Shown one piece after another: positions 7,557 to 11,018 of a stretch of 11,018 nucleotides of DNA. The notes under the pieces were generated by a model. That model was given only the letters and a program-made list of their open reading frames with translations. It had not been told where the DNA came from and did not search any database. A program made the position numbers and the translations under genes. The stretch comes from Candidatus Sulfotelmatobacter sp. (GTDB lineage: Bacteria > Acidobacteriota > Terriglobia > Terriglobales > Acidobacteriaceae). Numbering within the stretch: position 1 is the stretch's first letter; the number at the start of each line of letters is the position of its first letter. Where the stretch lies: assembly GCA_030044775.1 (NCBI GenBank), contig JASICF010000259.1:1-11018 (forward strand), given 5' to 3'.

Positions 7557-7660
7557 GTGAACGGAAGATGAATCCTCTTTACGAACCGGGCCTGAAGGAT
7601 AGCTAGAGTGGGCTAGGCCGTTCCCAGTTTCTCCAGCACGCAGCCGAAAGGAACTTTCCA

Positions 7661-8128
7661 ATGGAATTGCTCGATTACTTCCGCCGTCAGTTTACTTATG
7701 ACGCCTGGGCCAACCGCGAGGTTTTGCGGGCGCTGGTCAACGCGGGGGAGGAACATCGTTCCCTTCAACTGCTGGCGCACGTTCTTTCCGCCGAGCGTCT
7801 CTGGCTCGAGCGCATCCTGGCGCAGCGACCGAGCCTGCCCGTGTGGCCCGATTTCCCGATCGAGCGGTGCAAACAGGAAATAGAAGACGTGGCCGCGCGG
7901 TGGCACGAGTATCTCACTCATCTTTCCCCCGCCCAACTTTCGGAGAGTATTCACTACAAGAACAGCAAAGGCGAAGACTGGGTGAGCAGCGTAGAAAACA
8001 TCCTGACCCATGTGCTCCTGCATTCGGCGTATCATCGGGGGCAGATTGCCAGCCAGATGCGCGCAAGTGGGAACCAGCCGGCGTACACGGACTTTATCCA
8101 CGCAACGCGCCAGGGCTTGCTCGAGTAG
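7661..8128 (+). CDS. DinB/YfiT-fold putative metal-dependent protein
   Basis: This belongs to the DinB (four-helix-bundle) superfamily, whose members include thiol-dependent transferases such as bacillithiol S-transferases and maleylpyruvate isomerases, as well as many uncharacterised stress proteins. It is not the DinB polymerase. The 155 residues span the full single domain. The three-histidine metal site is visible: His40 in LLAHVLSAERLW, and His121 and His125 in LLHSAYHRGQIA, the usual HxxxHRGQ motif. It has no signal peptide and is expected in the cytoplasm. The ATG at 7661 has AAAGGAA at about 7647-7653. The gene is followed after 39 bases by a membrane methyltransferase-like gene on the same strand, so the two may be cotranscribed. 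Which low-molecular-weight thiol or other substrate it uses cannot be told. Confidence 0.85.
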   Translation: MELLDYFRRQFTYDAWANREVLRALVNAGEEHRSLQLLAHVLSAERLWLERILAQRPSLPVWPDFPIERCKQEIEDVAARWHEYLTHLSPAQLSESIHYKNSKGEDWVSSVENILTHVLLHSAYHRGQIASQMRASGNQPAYTDFIHATRQGLLE

Positions 8129-8167
8129 TTGCTAGCATCCAAGAACTGAAGATTGAGAGTCGCGCCC

Positions 8168-8599
8168 ATGCAGAAGATTCCGTTTTATGCCATCACGACT
8201 GCCCAGGTCATTGCCGGGGTGGCGCTGCTATGGCTATTGTTTCTTTGGCAGGGACAGGGACAGTGGGACTGGCAGCGCGGCGTTGGCACGGCGCTTACTT
8301 TGATCGGCATGACGGGGATCGCGGTAGCACGCTATCAGTTGGGACGATCCTTTGCCATTCGGGCGGAGGCAAAACAGTTAGTGACACACGGGCTTTATTC
8401 GAGAATCCGCAACCCTATCTACATGTTTGGCTCAGTATTCATTGCCGGTCTGACGCTTGTGCTGCACCGGCCCAGCCTGTGGTTCTTGCTCGTGTTCATC
8501 GTCATTGTGCAGACTTTACGGGCTCACCGGGAGGCGCGGGTGCTGGAGGCCGCTTTCGGTGACGCTTATCGCGATTACCGGCGCAAGACCTGGTTCTAG
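8168..8599 (+). CDS. Isoprenylcysteine carboxyl methyltransferase (ICMT)-like membrane protein
   Basis: This is a small membrane methyltransferase of the ICMT/PEMT group; bacterial members use S-adenosylmethionine, but their acceptors are mostly unknown. From the ATG at 8168 it has 143 residues with about four hydrophobic segments (about 8-27, 40-55, 85-100, 104-117). The cofactor-binding signature is clear: LVTHGLYSRIRNPIY (71-85), then HREARVLEAAFGDAYRDYRR (120-139) with its conserved Arg, Glu and Tyr. The frame is open to a TTG at 8153, but the ATG has GAGAG eight bases upstream and gives the usual N-terminus. It probably shares a transcript with the DinB-fold gene 39 bases upstream; no functional link is evident. 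Confidence 0.85.
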   Translation: MQKIPFYAITTAQVIAGVALLWLLFLWQGQGQWDWQRGVGTALTLIGMTGIAVARYQLGRSFAIRAEAKQLVTHGLYSRIRNPIYMFGSVFIAGLTLVLHRPSLWFLLVFIVIVQTLRAHREARVLEAAFGDAYRDYRRKTWF

Positions 8600-8644
8600 C
8601 GTGGCCCGCCCGGATACAAATTTCTGACAATCGCCCTTGCCGGT

Positions 8645-8673
8645 CTGACGAGCGAATCAACGTGCGGTAGTAT
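8645..8673 (+). promoter_or_regulatory. Candidate promoter placing +1 at the Kelch gene ATG
   Basis: CTGACG (8645-8650), a 17-base spacer and TAGTAT (8668-8673) each match four of six consensus bases. Normal spacing would start transcription at about 8680-8681, exactly at the ATG at 8681. There is no clear Shine-Dalgarno before that ATG, so a leaderless message is conceivable. Each box match is only moderate. Confidence 0.28.
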
Positions 8674-8680
8674 TTCTGCA

Positions 8681-9739
8681 ATGAAAAAACTGCTGATTCT
8701 TCTTGCCGCGGTCTCCTGTTCCGCGTCCCTTCCCGGAGCCGAAGAAAGATCGCTGGCACCCATGCCGGTGGCGGTTTCCGGGAACGCGGTTGCCAGTCTC
8801 CGCGAAGGATTGGATTTGTTCTCAATGATGGGTATCGGCCCGCGAAAAACCTGGGACGACGTAACCAGCAAGGTTTACGTCATGCATCTGAGCACCGGCA
8901 AGTGGTACTCGGGACATCCCGTGCCCGGCGTGGTGGGACGCATCGACGCGGCGGCTGTTTCCGCCAAAGAACGCGAAATTGTGCTGATGGGCGGGTTCGT
9001 TCTGGATGAGCGGGGCGTTCCTCGCCCCGTCAATGACGTCAACGTCTACGAGGCGAGCATTCGTGAATGGTCTCGCGCCAAAGATCTGCCGATCGCCGTC
9101 GCCAGTGCGGTTGCCGGAGTTCACGATCGGTTTGTCTATCTCGTCGGCGGACTTTCTGCCACCGGGCCGGTCAACAACGTCCAGGTCTACGATGTGGTGA
9201 AAGATACCTGGAGCGAGGCGACGCCATTTCCCGGTGCGCCTGCATTTGGACAAGCAGGCGGAATTTCAGAAGGCAACATTGTTGTGGTCGATGGCGCCAA
9301 GGCCGGTACGGCGGGCGGGCCGAGATATGTCGCCTCCAACGAATGCTGGCTGGGAAAAATCGAGAAGAAGCATCCCGAGAAAATTGAATGGAAGAGACTG
9401 CCGGCACATCCCGGCACGGCACGCTTCGGAATTGCCGGCGGCGGATCCGATCGCTATAAGAGGATTTATTTTTCCGGCGGCACGTCCACTCCTCATGACT
9501 ACAAGGGTGTTGCTTACGATGGTAAGCCGGCCGAGGTTTCATCGCTTACTTTCGACTACGACGTGCACGGCGAAAAATGGGAAACCCTGAGTAATCAGAC
9601 CTACGATCCGCGAGGGGATGGCAGCGGAGTGCTGATCACTCCCTATGGTCCGGTTGTGATTGGCGGCATGAACAAAGATCTCGCCGTGACCTCGCGGGTG
9701 ACGTTGTTGCCCCGGAAAGAAGGCATGTTCGGACAATAG
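8681..9739 (+). CDS. Secreted Kelch-repeat beta-propeller protein
   Basis: Kelch propellers bind proteins or sugars, and some, such as sialic-acid mutarotase NanM, are enzymes; this one has no assigned role. The 352-residue protein begins with a signal peptide (MKKLLILLAAVSCSASLPGA). A Cys at 13 sits in AVSC, a poor lipobox, so ordinary cleavage after residue 20 is more likely. Kelch blades follow, each with a paired GG and a later Tyr/Trp: VLMGGF (101-106), VYEASIREW (122-130), VYLVGGL (152-158), VYDVVKDTW (169-177), IYFSGGT (262-268), DYDVHGEKW (292-300) and VVIGGM (325-330). The spacing suggests about six blades, with the N-terminal MPVAVSGNAVASL perhaps closing the ring. A long insert at about 206-236 is less repeat-like. 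The ATG has no strong ribosome site. A palindromic element lies just after the stop. Confidence 0.85.
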   Translation: MKKLLILLAAVSCSASLPGAEERSLAPMPVAVSGNAVASLREGLDLFSMMGIGPRKTWDDVTSKVYVMHLSTGKWYSGHPVPGVVGRIDAAAVSAKEREIVLMGGFVLDERGVPRPVNDVNVYEASIREWSRAKDLPIAVASAVAGVHDRFVYLVGGLSATGPVNNVQVYDVVKDTWSEATPFPGAPAFGQAGGISEGNIVVVDGAKAGTAGGPRYVASNECWLGKIEKKHPEKIEWKRLPAHPGTARFGIAGGGSDRYKRIYFSGGTSTPHDYKGVAYDGKPAEVSSLTFDYDVHGEKWETLSNQTYDPRGDGSGVLITPYGPVVIGGMNKDLAVTSRVTLLPRKEGMFGQ

Positions 9740-9748
9740 CCTCGCCCG

Positions 9749-9798
9749 CAACGGAAGGTAGTGGCTGAATTTCAAATTCAGCCACTACCCAACGGAAG
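9749..9798. repeat. Perfect 33-base palindrome flanked by 9-bp direct repeats
   Basis: GGTAGTGGCTGAATTT (9757-9772) and AAATTCAGCCACTACC (9774-9789) are exact inverse complements around a single central C. Directly on each side lies the same nonamer CAACGGAAG, at 9749-9757 and 9790-9798. The layout is that of a tiny palindromic insertion with a 9-bp target duplication, or of a REP/MITE-like intergenic unit. It begins ten bases after the Kelch stop. No T tract follows, so it is a poor Rho-independent terminator, although the RNA stem could protect the 3' end of the message. The sequence symmetry is certain; the mobile origin is inferred. Confidence 0.75.
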
Positions 9799-9904
9799 CG
9801 CGCCTGGCGAGCGGCGTCCCGCGAGTAGTAAAATAGCTGGCCAATTCCCCCTGCAGAAACCGTTCAAGGTTTCGTCCGATGAGAATTCGCGAGCGGAGGT
9901 AGCC

Positions 9905-10798
9905 GTGGCACTTACCATCACCGGTCTTTCGAAGACTTACCCGAATGGGGTAAAGGCGCTGAAGAATCTCTCGCTTTCGATTGGCAACAGCATGTTTGGC
10001 CTCGTCGGGCCGAATGGAGCTGGTAAGAGTTCTTTGATGCGCACCGTGGCGACGCTGCAGGAAGCGGACTCCGGCTCGATTGTGCTCGACGGGATCGACG
10101 TGCTTCGACAAAAAGATGAGGTGCGGCGCATTCTCGGTTATCTCCCGCAGGAGTTCGGCGTATATCCCAAGATTTCTGCGCTCGATATGCTTCATCACCT
10201 CGCGGTGATGAAAGGCATGAATTCTGCCTCGGAGCGCAAAGAAACCGTTGACGCGCTCCTGCAACAGACCAATCTGTGGGATGTGCGCAAGAAAGCTCTT
10301 TCCACTTTTTCCGGCGGCATGAAGCAACGGTTCGGGATCGCGCAGGCCCTGCTCGGTAATCCGCGGCTAATCATCGTTGACGAGCCGACTGCCGGCCTCG
10401 ATCCCGCCGAACGCAATCGTTTCCTCAATCTGCTTTCTTCTCTGGGCAGCGACCGCACCGTGATTCTTTCCACTCATATCGTAGATGACGTCCGGCAACT
10501 GTGCCCCCGGATGGCGATCATTGCGTCGGGCGAGTTGCTGCTGGAAGGCGCTCCCAATGACGCGCTCGCCGGCCTCGCCGGCAAGATCTGGTCGAAAGTG
10601 GCCAGTACCGATGACGAGTTACACGCGATCGAAAAGCAGCTTCATGTGATTTCGACTCATCTGGTCGGCGGCCAGCACGAGGTGCGCGTCTTCGCGAATG
10701 CTTTGCCGGGCGAGGGGTTCCGTGTAGTCGACTCCGGGTTGGAAGACGTTTACTTCCTGCAACTCTCCGGGCAGGGCAAAAATCAGCGTCCGAACTGA
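9905..10798 (+). CDS. ABC transporter ATP-binding protein (ABC-2 exporter type)
   Basis: This is the nucleotide-binding subunit of an ABC exporter; it hydrolyses ATP at the inner face of the membrane to drive the permease encoded just downstream. The start is a GTG at 9905 with GGAGG five bases upstream (9895-9899). The frame is open back to 9761, but that extension would run through the palindrome. The 297-residue protein has all motifs: Walker A GPNGAGKS (35-42), Q-loop Gln82 in LPQEFGVYP, signature FSGGM (135-139), Walker B LIIVDEP (155-161) and the H-loop His191 in STHIVDD. The C-terminal 90 residues form the small extension common in ABC-2 type ATPases and end in GLEDVYFLQLSG. The permease follows 21 bases later, so the two are certainly an operon. 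The cargo is unknown. Confidence 0.92.
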   Translation: MALTITGLSKTYPNGVKALKNLSLSIGNSMFGLVGPNGAGKSSLMRTVATLQEADSGSIVLDGIDVLRQKDEVRRILGYLPQEFGVYPKISALDMLHHLAVMKGMNSASERKETVDALLQQTNLWDVRKKALSTFSGGMKQRFGIAQALLGNPRLIIVDEPTAGLDPAERNRFLNLLSSLGSDRTVILSTHIVDDVRQLCPRMAIIASGELLLEGAPNDALAGLAGKIWSKVASTDDELHAIEKQLHVISTHLVGGQHEVRVFANALPGEGFRVVDSGLEDVYFLQLSGQGKNQRPN

Positions 10799-10819
10799 GG
10801 AGGCTTCAGAGGATTTACC

Positions 10820-11018
10820 ATGGCGCTCTTTTGGGAGTTCTTCACCTTCGAGCTCAAATTCCGATTCAAGAGCCTCTCAACCTACGTTTATTTCATCCTC
10901 TGGTTGACGTTCTCCTTCCTCTGCGTCGCGTCTGAGAGTTTCGGTCCGATCGGCGCTGGGAATGGCAAAATCCTGCTGAACGGTCCGTATGCCAATACCT
11001 TCAACGACGTTTTCGCGG
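10820..11018 (+). CDS. ABC-2 type permease, possibly fused to an M1 aminopeptidase (C-terminus off the right edge)
   Basis: Only the first 66 codons are present. The ATG at 10820 has AGAGGA six bases upstream (10808-10813). The N-terminus, MALFWEFFTFELKFRFKS, is an amphipathic, basic stretch followed by one membrane segment (YVYFILWLTFSFLCVA, about 22-37) and an exported loop containing NGPYANTFNDV. This is the usual opening of ABC-2 permeases, and it resembles the large acidobacterial proteins in which an ABC permease is joined to an M1-type aminopeptidase domain. The start of the permease is supported by sequence and by the adjacent ATPase. The aminopeptidase fusion is only an expectation, since that part lies beyond the window. 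Confidence 0.7.
   Translation, partial: MALFWEFFTFELKFRFKSLSTYVYFILWLTFSFLCVASESFGPIGAGNGKILLNGPYANTFNDVFA

Noticed and set aside
7568..7606. Twelve-residue open frame upstream of the DinB-fold gene
   Set aside because: It has no properly spaced ribosome site and no leader-peptide feature such as a run of regulatory codons; an open frame of this size is expected by chance.
9761..9904. Upstream GTG start extending the ABC ATPase by 48 residues
   Set aside because: The extension would translate the palindrome, lacks family similarity and lacks a ribosome site, while GGAGG precedes the GTG at 9905.

Overview
The window looks like chromosomal DNA from an Acidobacteriota member (soil, Terriglobia/Koribacter-like). 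It is moderately GC-rich. The protein types fit that lineage: an ImuA with a GPASSGRTT P-loop, a secreted DUF2911+TPR protein, an M13 metallopeptidase, a secreted imidazolonepropionase-like amidohydrolase, and an ABC ATPase followed by an ABC-2 permease of the aminopeptidase-linked type. The lineage is inferred from protein character only; there is no rRNA or other marker.

Layout. Positions 1-1762 (minus strand) hold a mutagenic translesion-synthesis cassette, imuA then imuB, with imuB cut by the left edge. dnaE2 would be expected further left. A repeat-built hairpin followed by six T sits directly before the imuB start. Positions 1912-2988 (plus) encode a secreted DUF2911/TPR protein ending in a perfect 12-bp stem terminator. 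Positions 3047-6529 (minus) carry an M13 endopeptidase followed by an amidohydrolase, both with signal peptides; they may form an extracytoplasmic peptide-degradation unit. Positions 6718-7479 (minus) encode a stand-alone PhoU-domain protein, and no pst genes lie in the window. Positions 7661-8599 (plus) hold a DinB-fold protein and an isoprenylcysteine methyltransferase-like membrane protein, probably cotranscribed. Positions 8681-9739 (plus) encode a secreted Kelch beta-propeller. Positions 9905-11018 (plus) start an ABC exporter operon (ATPase, then a permease cut by the right edge).

There is no phage, CRISPR array, IS transposase or RNA gene that I can support, and no gene-free stretch exceeds 300 bases. 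The most notable non-coding signals are a perfect 16-bp-arm palindrome flanked by a 9-bp direct repeat after the Kelch gene, which looks like a miniature insertion, and the octamer-repeat hairpin between imuA and imuB. I found no clearly new multi-gene system. The imu cassette is a known type with some unusual details.
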